In this document: positions 51,809 through 61,387 of the stretch, one piece after another
Layout of the letters: every line of letters starts with the position of its first letter
Numbering within the stretch: the first letter of the stretch is position 1
Source of the DNA: Xiphias gladius
Lineage: Eukaryota > Chordata > Actinopteri > Istiophoriformes > Xiphiidae
Assembly: GCF_016859285.1 (NCBI RefSeq)
Contig: NC_053417.1
Span: 22,846,706 to 22,910,705, forward strand
Reading direction: 5' to 3'
DNA: 64,000 nt
Notes under the pieces: generated by a model
What the model was told of the DNA's origin: nothing
Database searches by the model: none
Seen by the model: only the letters and a program-made list of their open reading frames with translations
Translations under genes and position numbers: made by a program

Positions 51809-54531
51809 GCATCAGAGAGGAGACCTCATGCTGGAAAACTTCAGCGGGTTTTCTGTTGAAGGGTATAAACTTTCCTGCAGAAGGTAAAACAAAGTGTCCC
51901 AGCCCCTGTAATTTTCTCTCATCTCTCCTACAGACACACACGGGCTGGTGACTCACACTAAAGACTTAACAATGTGCTGCTGAATTACCACCAATAATAA
52001 CAGACATTTAGCAAATGACCTGCAGAATCACTGTTGTCATTTGTGAACCAATGAACAGAAAGCCATTCCTAAGGTAAAATGCAAAAAAAGGTTTTATATG
52101 AACGACTCAAATAAAAAGCATGAATTCGCTCATTGTAATTTCTGTGATTCATGGGTTTTGTAAGTCTGTGAAGTTTACTCACAGCTCCGTCACAGGTTGA
52201 GAAGGGAATCAAATAAATGTGTGCAGTTGCAGACTCAGCTAAATATACAAAGATACATTCAGGGGCCTGGAGAGCCTACTGGCTGCCCTGTACATAACAC
52301 TCACCCATTAAATGGCGGCCAAGACTCTCAGGTATTTTTAGTCATCCATGTGTAGACACAAGGTACTTTCCATTGTGTTGGCCATCATAAATAGATACTA
52401 TGCCATTTTACAGTGGTAAAAAGTAACCAAGTACATTTACTCAAGTAGTGCACCAGTAGTACAGTTTGGATATACTTTTACTTTACATGATAACTTGTCA
52501 TGTTTCAGATCTCTATGTGTTGTTAGCAGTTCCAACAAAGACTGATTTGATCTTTAAACATCTTAGATGAATTCTTAAAATAAACGTTTGAGGCACAATG
52601 AGGTAAAATTATCTAATGTTTCATGAAAAAAAACAAAAAAAAACACAAAGATTAGAGACGAGTCCAAAAAAATGAAAACAAATCTGAGCGGCAGAACTTT
52701 GTTTTTTCTGCTTTCCTACCCATTAATCATCTCAGCGGATTTATCTTGTGACACACTGGACGGGCCCAGCCTGTCAGCTCGGAACCACTGGACTAAACCA
52801 CAGAACTGTATATACATCGCAGTCACACGGCCTATAGTACTTCTGGTTTTGGTACATTTGTACTTTAGATTTCTGAATGCAGGACTGTTACTCTAATTGA
52901 GTATTTTACTTTGTATTGGTACTTTCACTTAAGCAGAGGGTCTGACTACTTGTTTCACCTCTGTCATCACATACCATTGCATTATGAGTTTGTAACTTGT
53001 TGAATAAGATTTGTTTTCTTTATAATGTGTATTGCTTTGTATAGATGTACAGTATATGGATTTGGTGTTTTATGGATTGTATTATTTCAGAAAATAAAAA
53101 ACTATTTTGGACGCAGTGTAAATGCATATATTCATCTTCGTGTAACTGATGGTAGAGCTCCATTTGGGACCATGCACACCGGCGCACAATGGCGATGCCC
53201 AAATGTCAAATCTGTAAAGACAGCTATAGAACAAGACATTGGGATCAGCGTGTGGGAACCTTTTTCAGAGAAAATTCCTTTCTGCTGAACTAGGTGGGCT
53301 CAGAGAGCGGAGGGGTTGTCTACTAGTTGTTACTTTAGTTTTGACCTTGTCATTTTCGGCCTGGAATGAGTAGATACACGTTCATAATCTTATTGTGTTC
53401 AAATCACCAGCTCCGGTCTTTTGCATGGCATGCTGCTGGCACCCGTTAATTAAGACAGAGCCCGTCGTAAACAAGGCTGGAGTGGTAATCCCCCTCCTCC
53501 ACGTCGCCCGGGCTCAAAGCAGCCCACTGGTGGTGAAACACTCATTACTGACACGTATAATGACTGGCTGCTGGCTTGTGCTGACTCCTCTACTCTGACC
53601 GCAGTTAACTAGAAACACATTGTAGCCGAAGCCATAAAAATCCAACATAAACATTATACCAGTGTATATCAACGGGCCCTGGCTGGTCCCAGCCGCGCGG
53701 CGCTACTTTATACTGTGCAATGCTCCTTTTCACGCTCAGGTCCATGTACCCTACCCGTGCTCGATCCATGCTATGCCCGGAACTCTGAATGTTTCTGAAT
53801 ATAGGCTGCCGATAGGAAAAAAATACAACAAAACAACAGTTTGCAATCTTGAGTAAGACTATTTACGCAGGGAATTCAGTTTGAAATCAGATAGATAGAT
53901 AGATAGATCAGTCGGGGTTTCAAAAGTGTGGCAATACAATGTAAATGGTTATACATTATTTCTAAATATCAAAATATAAATAACATCATGCGGGCTGTTA
54001 GGTCAACAATTAATAGAAAGCATTCATACATAAATAAATACAAGAGATAAACAAACAACACTGAAAATAAGCAGCTTTCAGATTTTTTCTAAAAATCGTA
54101 TACTTACCGCCACTAAAACTAGATTTAAAAAAAAAATCTTCATGCTGTTGTTAATACTAAATGAACAAATCAATGCGTGAGTCCTGCTTTTAACAATCAA
54201 CAATTGTACCGCAACTAAAACCCTATATTAAAAAAAAAAAAGGAAAAGAAGAAGAGGAGGAAGAATATTGTTGGGTCAACATCAGCTGTTTACATCTTAA
54301 AAACATTCTGAGGAACCAATGTTGAAAATCTTATTTAAAAGAAGATTTTCACAGTGCAGCAGAGCAGACCTGAGAACCGAGTAGCTCTCGACTTTTGTTC
54401 CCGACGGGTAATTCTAACCTGGATCCAATTAAGTGCACAAAGAAAGTTTCCTCGAGTCATTATTGTTTTATTCTCAAAATAAAAAAACAACTGAAGAACT
54501 TACTCTGAAGGAGAACCATATCGAGGGGCAT
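45411..54531 (-). CDS. mxra8: Matrix remodeling-associated protein 8 (limitrin/DICAM/ASP3)
   Basis: Complete 10-exon chain, 447 aa (human 442): 54531-54504, 50006-49980, 49855-49547, 49451-49350, 49252-48725, 46293-46135, 45926-45896, 45807-45728, 45621-45568 and 45436-45411 (TAA). Exons 1-2 encode a short signal peptide. Ig domain 1 (about 25-155) has [21 protein letters not shown] and CNLHHHYC. Ig domain 2 (about 160-290) has [23 protein letters not shown] and [14 protein letters not shown]; the paired HHHYC motifs are diagnostic. The TM helix is about 357-377, followed by RRRKKR. The tail keeps [10 protein letters not shown] and ends FDGKLWK. MXRA8 is a type I membrane adhesion protein that binds integrin alphaV-beta3 and, in mammals, is an entry receptor for arthritogenic alphaviruses; whether the fish protein does either is unknown. 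Intron 7 uses a GC donor. The start was chosen for the signal peptide, although the frame stays open upstream. Confidence 0.95.
46294..48724. other. mxra8 intron 5
   Basis: 2.4 kb between the Ig2 exon and the TM exon. Contains the (TTTC)n run at about 48474-48518. No other feature recognised. Confidence 0.5.
48474..48518. repeat. (TTTC)n microsatellite
   Basis: About ten tetranucleotide units, slightly interrupted at the left end. Confidence 0.9.
50930..51460. repeat. Teleost interspersed repeat fragment in mxra8 intron 1
   Basis: Reads as a degraded copy of a widespread teleost element with recognisable phrases such as TCATCAGGCAGGTCATCCCA, CTGCTCCCTCTAGTTCTAAG and ACTGGTGTGATGTGGGCA. The copy has indels. 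Family name and limits are uncertain. Confidence 0.7.
51741..51805. repeat. (GC)4(AC)29 compound microsatellite
   Basis: Four GC units run directly into an uninterrupted AC tract. Located in mxra8 intron 1. Confidence 0.97.
52411..52963. repeat. hAT-type MITE with terminal inverted repeats
   Basis: Begins CAGTGGTAAAAAGTAACCAA and ends with the inverted CAGAGGTGAAAC-type terminus. Internal words ACATTTACTCAAGTA and GTACTTTCACTTAAG are typical of an abundant teleost non-autonomous element. 553 bp with no transposase. It sits in mxra8 intron 1. Confidence 0.78.
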
Positions 54532-54905
54532 CTTTTTCGTAGTGCGGACAGCGGAGCGGAAAGCCCGTCGGAGGTCGTGCGCGCTTTGAAGGATAAAACA
54601 CAAGAATGCCCCAAGTTCGCCGAGCACCAGCTCAGCTGTATTTTTGTTGTAATCTTGCCGCCTGGAGGCTAAAGACGCTCCGCCTCCGCCAGCCCACGAA
54701 ATCCAATACCTTTGGTGCTGCGCTTTTCCCAACAAACATGTGCAATAACAGAACAATAAACGCCGCAAGGTTCTGTGGAAAAGTACTGGACAAATAGGAA
54801 AACAGCGGTCGTCCACATTTAAACGCCACCGGATTTCAAAACATCGGATTTGTGATTGATTCCAATCAGTCATGGATTGATTGATTCCACCAATCACAAA
54901 TTGAG
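54532..54905 (-). promoter_or_regulatory. mxra8 5' UTR/promoter candidate
   Basis: CpG-enriched near the ATG. Farther upstream are CCAAT motifs and a perfect 10-bp inverted repeat TTTGTGATTG/CAATCACAAA at 54849-54858 and 54891-54900. The transcription start is not resolved. Confidence 0.4.
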
Positions 54906-55361
54906 AGGCCTTATAATAGGAGATAGGAGACCACGACCGAACAAAAGATAACTTTAGGATATTGCAGTGTACGTTTGTTTACATCAGTTTTCCTGCTAAA
55001 CACAAAAGGTAGAAAAAAAAAAAAAAAAAAAAGGCTTATATTTTCAATCCCGTTTAGTCGAGAAACAGAAATGCTTTGAATTTAAAACAAGTAAACCATA
55101 AGGAAAGGATTCTAGAAAGTTCTTCCTCATTTTCCCCCCTTTTTTTAAATTTCAGACAGGCTGGTGCTGTGAAGATGACCACAGTGGTGACAATGGTAAT
55201 TCCAGAGTGAATGTATCTTTTTTTCAGGGCTTTTGCACAATACTGCCATCCACAGTATGAAGAGGAAAAATGTAAGCCGTTCTACAGCTCTACTATCGGG
55301 CTGAAATAATGGCAACAGAAAATTACAGCACACCGTGCTTTGGGCTTGACAGAGAAAGATC
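54906..55361. other. Intergenic between mxra8 5' end and aurkaip1 3' end
   Basis: About 450 bp. Contains an A-rich run near 55013-55032. No gene found. The two genes are tandem on the minus strand. Confidence 0.6.
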
Positions 55362-55367
55362 TTTATT
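55362..55367 (-). promoter_or_regulatory. aurkaip1 polyadenylation signal
   Basis: AATAAAG on the minus strand about 190 nt after the stop codon, a normal distance for a compact gene. Confidence 0.7.
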
Positions 55368-55559
55368 AGATTATGTACACGTGGTTAAAAATAATGGTAT
55401 ATACCATCTTCGTACGGAATATGTCCTCATCAGTGAAACATGCTTCAATTAAGCTGCAAAACACAGAGAGCAGGCTGACTGTTTTAACTGTGAAGCGTGT
55501 TGAAGGGAACCACCCAGTCTGAGGGATGTGACACCATCTCAAACCACCGTCACTGTTTC

Positions 55560-56665
55560 TCACTGCCTTTTGTTTCCATGCTGTTTAATGAAGATCTTAG
55601 GTGCACTCCATCCCTCTGGGGCCTTCTTCAGTCCAGCTCGTGTCCAAATCCTCTTTAGATCCTCCTCAAATCGTTTCTGTGCAGGATAAAGACACACAGT
55701 TGGTCATGTTAGTATATAAATTAAACTCATGTTCCATTAGTTATGGAAAATTGGGTTGTACTTAGAGCACAACAGCATACAAGACTCACAACAATTCTAC
55801 ACAACATAGACGTCTTCTTTAGTTGAGTAAAGACTTTGTTGTCAGTAAGACAGTATACTGTATATCATGATCAATTACACTCAGTTAAACAATTCAAGTT
55901 AAATACGACCAATGGTGTAAATTTTCTTATAAAACTATTACACATCATGCTGATATTAATTTGCTGCAAAGAACAGACCAACAAATCATCTGACCCATAA
56001 GTATGACAAGATTCTTATTTGACAAAAGACTCCTTTTAGAGAAAACTCTCACCTGTTTTTTCCTCCCCCTGCCCTCCAGCACTCTCCTTTTCAAGAATTT
56101 AATCCGTTTTTGCAGCTTCTTATATTTATGCCGGTTCATCTTCCGCCGTCTTATCTTCAGAACATTCTTACATCTAAGGGGTGTTGCCAGGCCCCTCTCA
56201 TCCTCCAAAACAGGGACGGAGATGGGCGGCAGCACCTTCTCTTCCAGCAGCTCTACGTCCTCCTGTGGCAGAGCGGACTCCAGCAGCGGAGGAAGGGAGT
56301 AGCGCAGGGAGAGCCAGCTCTCCAGAGGACTTACTGACAGTTTACGTGGCACAAGAGCCTCGTCCAGTTCTGGCTCAAGCTGCATCCATCGAGGGGGAGG
56401 TGTGCTGTCTGCTGTTGTTGAGTAGTTTCTCAGTTTCTGTTCTGGTGAAAAGCAGTAAGCAGGGACGGCTGGTTGTACACATCCATTCAAAATGTCTCCA
56501 TGGGTCTGAAATGCACCTGGGTATTAAGAGAAAAGAAATTATGTAATCTTAACTAACATTACAGGGAATGCAGTTTAAAATGAGATTAGAGAGACATATT
56601 TGTTTATACTTACAAGTTACTCTACGTAATAGACTGAGACGAGGGATGACCTTTGAAGTAAACAT
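55560..56665 (-). CDS. aurkaip1: Aurora kinase A-interacting protein 1 / mitoribosomal small subunit protein mS38
   Basis: Three coding exons, 210 aa (human 199): 56665-56614, 56516-56053 and 55676-55560 (TGA). Exon 1 (non-coding) ends at 57995. The N-terminus [17 protein letters not shown] is short, basic and amphipathic, as expected of a mitochondrial presequence; it is why I prefer this start over a later Met in exon 3. The conserved block [19 protein letters not shown] is followed by an acidic linker. The hallmark C-terminal basic region is [20 protein letters not shown], then [13 protein letters not shown] and [21 protein letters not shown]. mS38 is a conserved, highly basic component of the mitochondrial 28S subunit. 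A role in Aurora-A turnover was also reported for the human protein. The gene lies immediately upstream of mxra8, as in human 1p36.33. Confidence 0.95.
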
Positions 56666-56889
56666 TGTTAATGATCATCCAAATAAAGTCATCAGGAATG
56701 GGTTGACTGGTCACTTGTCCTGTGGATATGAGCAAAATACTGTGTGTTAGTCCCAGCTCTTCTGTAAAGCTTTCAAACTAGTGATGTAACAGTAAGTTTA
56801 TAACTTTATAAAAATTATATTAAATGTAGCACCAGTGAACCCAGAGAACTCGCACCACATACTTGTATATTGATAATAAAATTCTTATG

Positions 56890-56995
56890 AGTCTCTTGAA
56901 TAATTTTCATTATCAATTAATCTGAAAATTATTTCCTCAATTAATTGGTTAATGGTTTAGTCTATATAATTTCAGAAAATGGTACAAAATGCATC
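56890..56995 (-). repeat. AT-rich 'TTAATCGATTA' MITE fragment, reverse orientation
   Basis: Decayed copy of a common teleost element with alternating ATTAATC words. Reads in the opposite orientation to the fragment at 57340-57620. Confidence 0.6.
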
Positions 56996-57310
56996 AGCAG
57001 GTTAAGCTAGATAGTCCAAACATCCTTCTCCCCAGCATCACTTTCCAGCTCCTCCTGGGGGACCCCGAGGTGTTCGCGGGCCAGATGAGATATGTAGTCT
57101 CTCCAGCGTGTTCTGGGTCTACCCCAGGGCCCCCTAGCAGTTGGACGTGCCGAGAAAAAGCCTCCAATGGAAGGCGCCTAGGAAGCATCCTGATCAGATG
57201 CCCAATTCACCACAACTGGCTCCTTTTTGACATGGAGGAGCAGTGACTCTACTCCTAGCTCGCTCTGGATGTGCAAGCTCCTTACCCTATCTGTAAGAGT
57301 CCAGCCAACC
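56996..57310 (-). mobile_element. Non-LTR retrotransposon (LINE) 3'-ORF fragment
   Basis: On the minus strand one frame reads RDYISHLAREHLGVPQEELE, the familiar C-terminal tail of a fish LINE polyprotein (RDYISxLAxERLGxPxEELE), and another reads RRLPLEAFSRHVQ. The real frame is broken by frameshifts. A dead 5'-truncated copy in aurkaip1 intron 1. The clade is not determined. Confidence 0.8.
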
Positions 57311-57339
57311 TACAATTAATCAATTACCAAAATTGTTGC

Positions 57340-57620
57340 CGATTCATTTTCTGTGGACTGACTAATCAGTTAATTGACTAATCGTTGTTGTTCTGGATTA
57401 GCCGGTTAATAAATTAGTTAACTGACAGAAAATTCAAATGGTTAATCGTTCAAGTCAAGCTTGGTTCCAGCTTCTAAAATATGAGGATGTTTTAGCTTCT
57501 CTCGGTTTTATAACATTGCAAAGTGAAATATCTTCGGGTTTTGGACTGTTGGTCGAACAAAGTAAGAAAGTTGAAGCGTTGCCTTGAGCTCTATAAAAAT
57601 ACGATAATGAACATGACTGT
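57340..57620 (+). repeat. AT-rich 'TTAATCGATTA' MITE fragment, forward orientation
   Basis: Contains TTGGTTCCAGCTTCTAAAAT and TTTTGGACTGTTGGTCGAAC, phrases of the same high-copy teleost element as 56890-56995. Truncated at its right end. Confidence 0.7.
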
Positions 57621-57994
57621 CAGTTGCAGTCACGCTGTGTGTCAACATGTCCATCCTCGGGTTTAGGTTAGTCGATATAGGTAGCTGACCGGCGGTTAGT
57701 GATGACCTCAACTACTTTAAAAACCATGAAATGCACAGACGTTACCGAGAAAATGCACATAAATCAGTATTAAAATAAACAATGGAGTAATTTTCTAGTT
57801 GCCGGGTGTTCCCGGCATACAGCATTGTAGTGCTTGGGTTGTTGCTAATGTTAGCTAGCAAGGTAGCTCCGCTTTGGACGTGAAAGTCGCGATATTATCA
57901 CTAAAAAAAATAAAGCTACGAAAGTTTCTGCTATCAAATACCTGACAACACGAATAAAATAAACGTGCTCATTTTAAAAACAGGGTTAAGTTAC

Positions 57995-58080
57995 CTATTA
58001 TTACTGTGACCGGAGTCTTCGGCTTCAATGTGACTTCGGAAGCCCAGATCCGGCCGGTGCGACACAAATTTACTGCGCTT
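57995..58080 (-). other. aurkaip1: aurkaip1 non-coding first exon and promoter
   Basis: A donor G|GTAACT at 57995/57994 fits a 5' UTR exon. The upstream edge is approximate and set by the local CpG-richer sequence near 58020-58080. A compound (TA/CA)n microsatellite begins about 40 bp upstream. Confidence 0.45.
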
Positions 58081-58118
58081 CCTGTGTCTCAGAGAGGGAG
58101 AAAGGTTCCGCAGGAGCG

Positions 58119-58124
58119 CATATA

Positions 58125-58192
<68 letters not shown>
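58119..58192. repeat. (TA)n(CA)n(TA)n compound microsatellite
   Basis: CA tract flanked on both sides by TATATA blocks, just upstream of the inferred aurkaip1 promoter. Confidence 0.95.
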
Positions 58193-58193
<1 letters not shown>

Positions 58194-61100
58194 TCTTCTC
58201 AAAGAAGAAGATATGTTTTGTCCGGATGCCTGTAGCTTTGTTACGGTTTCTTTTGCTTGTACTTACTGTCATTCTGCAATTATAAAATGAAATAAATAAA
58301 ACCTAGTGATCGCCTACTTTTCATAGTTGAATACTACTGTGGAGACCTATGCTCGGCGACATACAACAGATAAGTTGAAGGTTTAAGTGACTCCACTGGA
58401 GGGCACTGACAATCTAACTAGCAACGGTGGGTGTGAAAATGAAACATTAACCTTCAACGTTTCAGTGAGAAAGACCATGAGTTTGATTCAGGCGAGGTCT
58501 GCGTCCTCAGTTTGCCTGAATACAGTTCAGCAATGAAATGCACATGTAAGGTAAATAACAGCGAAGAGCCCTGAGCGAACATGAACACAAATAAAAATAC
58601 AAGCAAAAAAACATGCCTGGGATAGTTGGAATCTGGGTTCCTTTACCTCTTTTTGTAACTTTTTTTTTTTTCACCACTATAATGTAGTATAAAGAACTGC
58701 AGCTGTAAATTGCAAAAGAAACATTGAGAATTAAATATCATATTCTAAACTTTCTATTCTAAAATTATACTTTTTATTTGTGTTACCAGTGTTAACGGTA
58801 TATATTTTAACATGCATGTGTTGTGCTCTTTTTTTGACTGAATCTCAAACATCTGCTGGTAGGCTCACAAAAACACAGCATGGTCCAAAGGTCTTAAGAC
58901 CCCCTCTCCCACGGAGCAGTGAGCTATTGCTGTTGTTTATGCACAAAGACTGAGCTTCACTTTACTTATTAGACCGACCTGATTAGACTGTTTTTGGTTT
59001 TTTGTTTGTTTGTTTGTTTTTTTAAACTCTACTTACCAAATGGATATTTCTTCATATAAATTCAGGCTCGTATCAGCCTATAAAACAGAAAGGTCCGGAG
59101 TGTTCAGGACAGAGTAGAACCAAAACTATTTTATTTCTTGTGTCGCTCTTTTCGAATTGTAAAACCAATTTACGAAATGCTACAGCCATGTTGCAATCCG
59201 CCCGTTATTGTTTTGTGAACAGCTTCATTTGAAAAGCCTGTTTCAGTCATGATTCAGTTTCATTTCCTTTTGACTCATTAAAACTGAATGTTTCTTTCTT
59301 CCATGTGGCACAGTTGTGGAACCAGGGAAACCTCCACTTTTAGATTGCTCTAGTTTTACATACTTGTGGGCAACCACATCAAATCATTTATTCATGGGGT
59401 TTTCTCTCTTGGCTTTCATTAAGATGATGGGAAATGGAACATCTACAGTATGTAGGCATTTCACAACGGGGATTTTGAGAATGTGGGATTCAGAATATTG
59501 TGTTTGTGTGCAGAATAACATGGAATACTGACAAAAACATGTTTGAGCAAAAGAATAAGTTTGCATTGAGTGACGTGAGGCAAGAGATGATCTGTACACT
59601 AGGTTGTAAAGTTGCCAGGGCATTTATTTACAATAAAAACAACAACAACAAAACATTCATTTCATTGTAAATCCTGCTGACTATTACCTATTGGCTTCCC
59701 TATTCTATACTTAGACCATCAGTGTGTGATGATAAGGCAACTGAAATGATCAGCAGGATGTACTGTGAGATCTTCCCTTTTACAGAACAGTCTGAATAGC
59801 TTTTAAAATTATTTTTTTCTACAAAACTCTCTCAAAATAATATTTAAATGTAAGTGTATGAGAAAAAACAACAATAAAGTGTTAACTTGGCAGTTATTTC
59901 GAGGTGTTGGTCAATCCCATCTTAAATCAATGGCCTATACATTATACACTGTGTACTCCAACTAAATATCTATTTACAAAATCAGTAGTTGTATTTGCAG
60001 TTATTTACTCACTAGCAAATAAATATTCACTATTTTATTATAATTGCATTGCAAATTTACCGCACTGAAAGAGATTTGACCGCAAAAATACACAGAGCTT
60101 TATAGATGACAACATTATAATTTACTCCAAAGCAACACATACAGAATAAGTATACGACAGGACGCTGAAGGTAGTCACCATAGAGGTACAGTACGACAGA
60201 TGTACACCATAAAAGTCATTTCCATAGAAACCAAAAAAATAAATTAAAACGTATATTAGAGGGAAAAAAGCAACTCAGAACATAATGTAGAGACTGGTCT
60301 CCACACCAGCAAACATGACGGACAAAGCAGTTAAATCAGTCATTGATGGATACATCCACATACTGTATTAGCAGACTATACAGATAGCATTGGTGCATTG
60401 CACTACGAATTTTATAAAGATACTATTTTGCCTTAAAAGGATTCTGAATATATTATTATATGAATATATTAATCTCAATCTAATACTGCCGTCCCCATAT
60501 TGGCTGCTGAACATGTGAGTTAAAGAAGTGAGGTAAAATCATTTGGAGGAACAAAGACATTGCATGTTTAAGTTTTAAGACCATTTCATTTTATTTACGA
60601 TACATAGCTATCTTCACCTTAACTTGTGGTGTTAAATTTGAAACCTAATCTTATTGAGATTTGGGTAGTAGAGGAAAGAGTAAAATTGTTATGCTGCAGC
60701 TATGCAGTCCTTCTATTTGGATTTTACCCAGAAAATAATCACATTTAACGGCATCAAACAGAACAATTCTATAACGCATTGGATACTTTGTTAGAAAAAA
60801 ACTCATCTTGATGCTGGATATATTTTTTTTATATATTTGGTATTATGTATACATTAGAGATCTTTATTGAGCCAAAACCTTTGTTGATTTGGTAAAACCA
60901 TCCAGGCAATCTTCTCTATGTTGCAGCAAAAGTCCATCTCACAGTCTCAATAGAGAGATCAGTGACACTGTCTTTACCCTGTATAGCCAGAACACTTAGT
61001 CTTTAACAAGACAAACTAAACCCAATTAATATCTTTTACAAATAAAACTATTACATTTGTAGATAAAATGTGTGCTTTTCAAACAAATATCAGGTAAAAA

Positions 61101-61216
61101 AAAACAACCAAAAACATACACCATACAACTAGGCAACAGATGTGTGAACAGGCAAAGAAAAGAGTCTAAGGAGACAACACTGTGCAATAGCTGGCCCCTC
61201 TTTGTGCGTCATCCTT
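58193..61216. other. Intergenic plus probable rap1gap 3' UTR
   Basis: No gene found. Minus-strand AATAAA candidates include 60863-60868 (about 350 nt after the candidate stop at 61217), one near 60590 and one near 59620. I cannot choose among them. A 71-codon plus ORF at 59316-59531 shows no family features. Confidence 0.4.
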
Positions 61217-61387
61217 TCAAGTGTCCTCCGGGTTTCTGGATTTCCGCACCCTGTCCCTCAACTGAGTAGCAGGCTGGCCAGGCTCCACCTGCCTTTTCTC
61301 TTCTCTGTCATCATCCGCATCTTTCTCCATCTCATTACTGGTCATGGCGAACGCATGCACTTGTCTCATTTCCCAGAAGGATTTTGA
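61217..61387 (-). CDS. rap1gap: Tentative rap1gap terminal coding exon
   Basis: Preceded by a pyrimidine-rich tract ending ATAAG. Continues the frame in phase 0 from the donor TCG|GTAAGT at 61983 and adds 56 residues (start [13 protein letters not shown], charged middle [11 protein letters not shown]) before TGA. I do not recognise this tail from mammals. The alternative is read-through of the previous exon, which ends 16 codons later. The call rests on splice sites and open frame only. Confidence 0.4.
   Translation of the reverse strand, partial: SKSFWEMRQVHAFAMTSNEMEKDADDDREEKRQVEPGQPATQLRDRVRKSRNPEDT

Noticed and set aside
51548-51859. ORF with poly(His-Thr)
   Set aside because: Translation of the (CA)n tract; no flanking coding signal.
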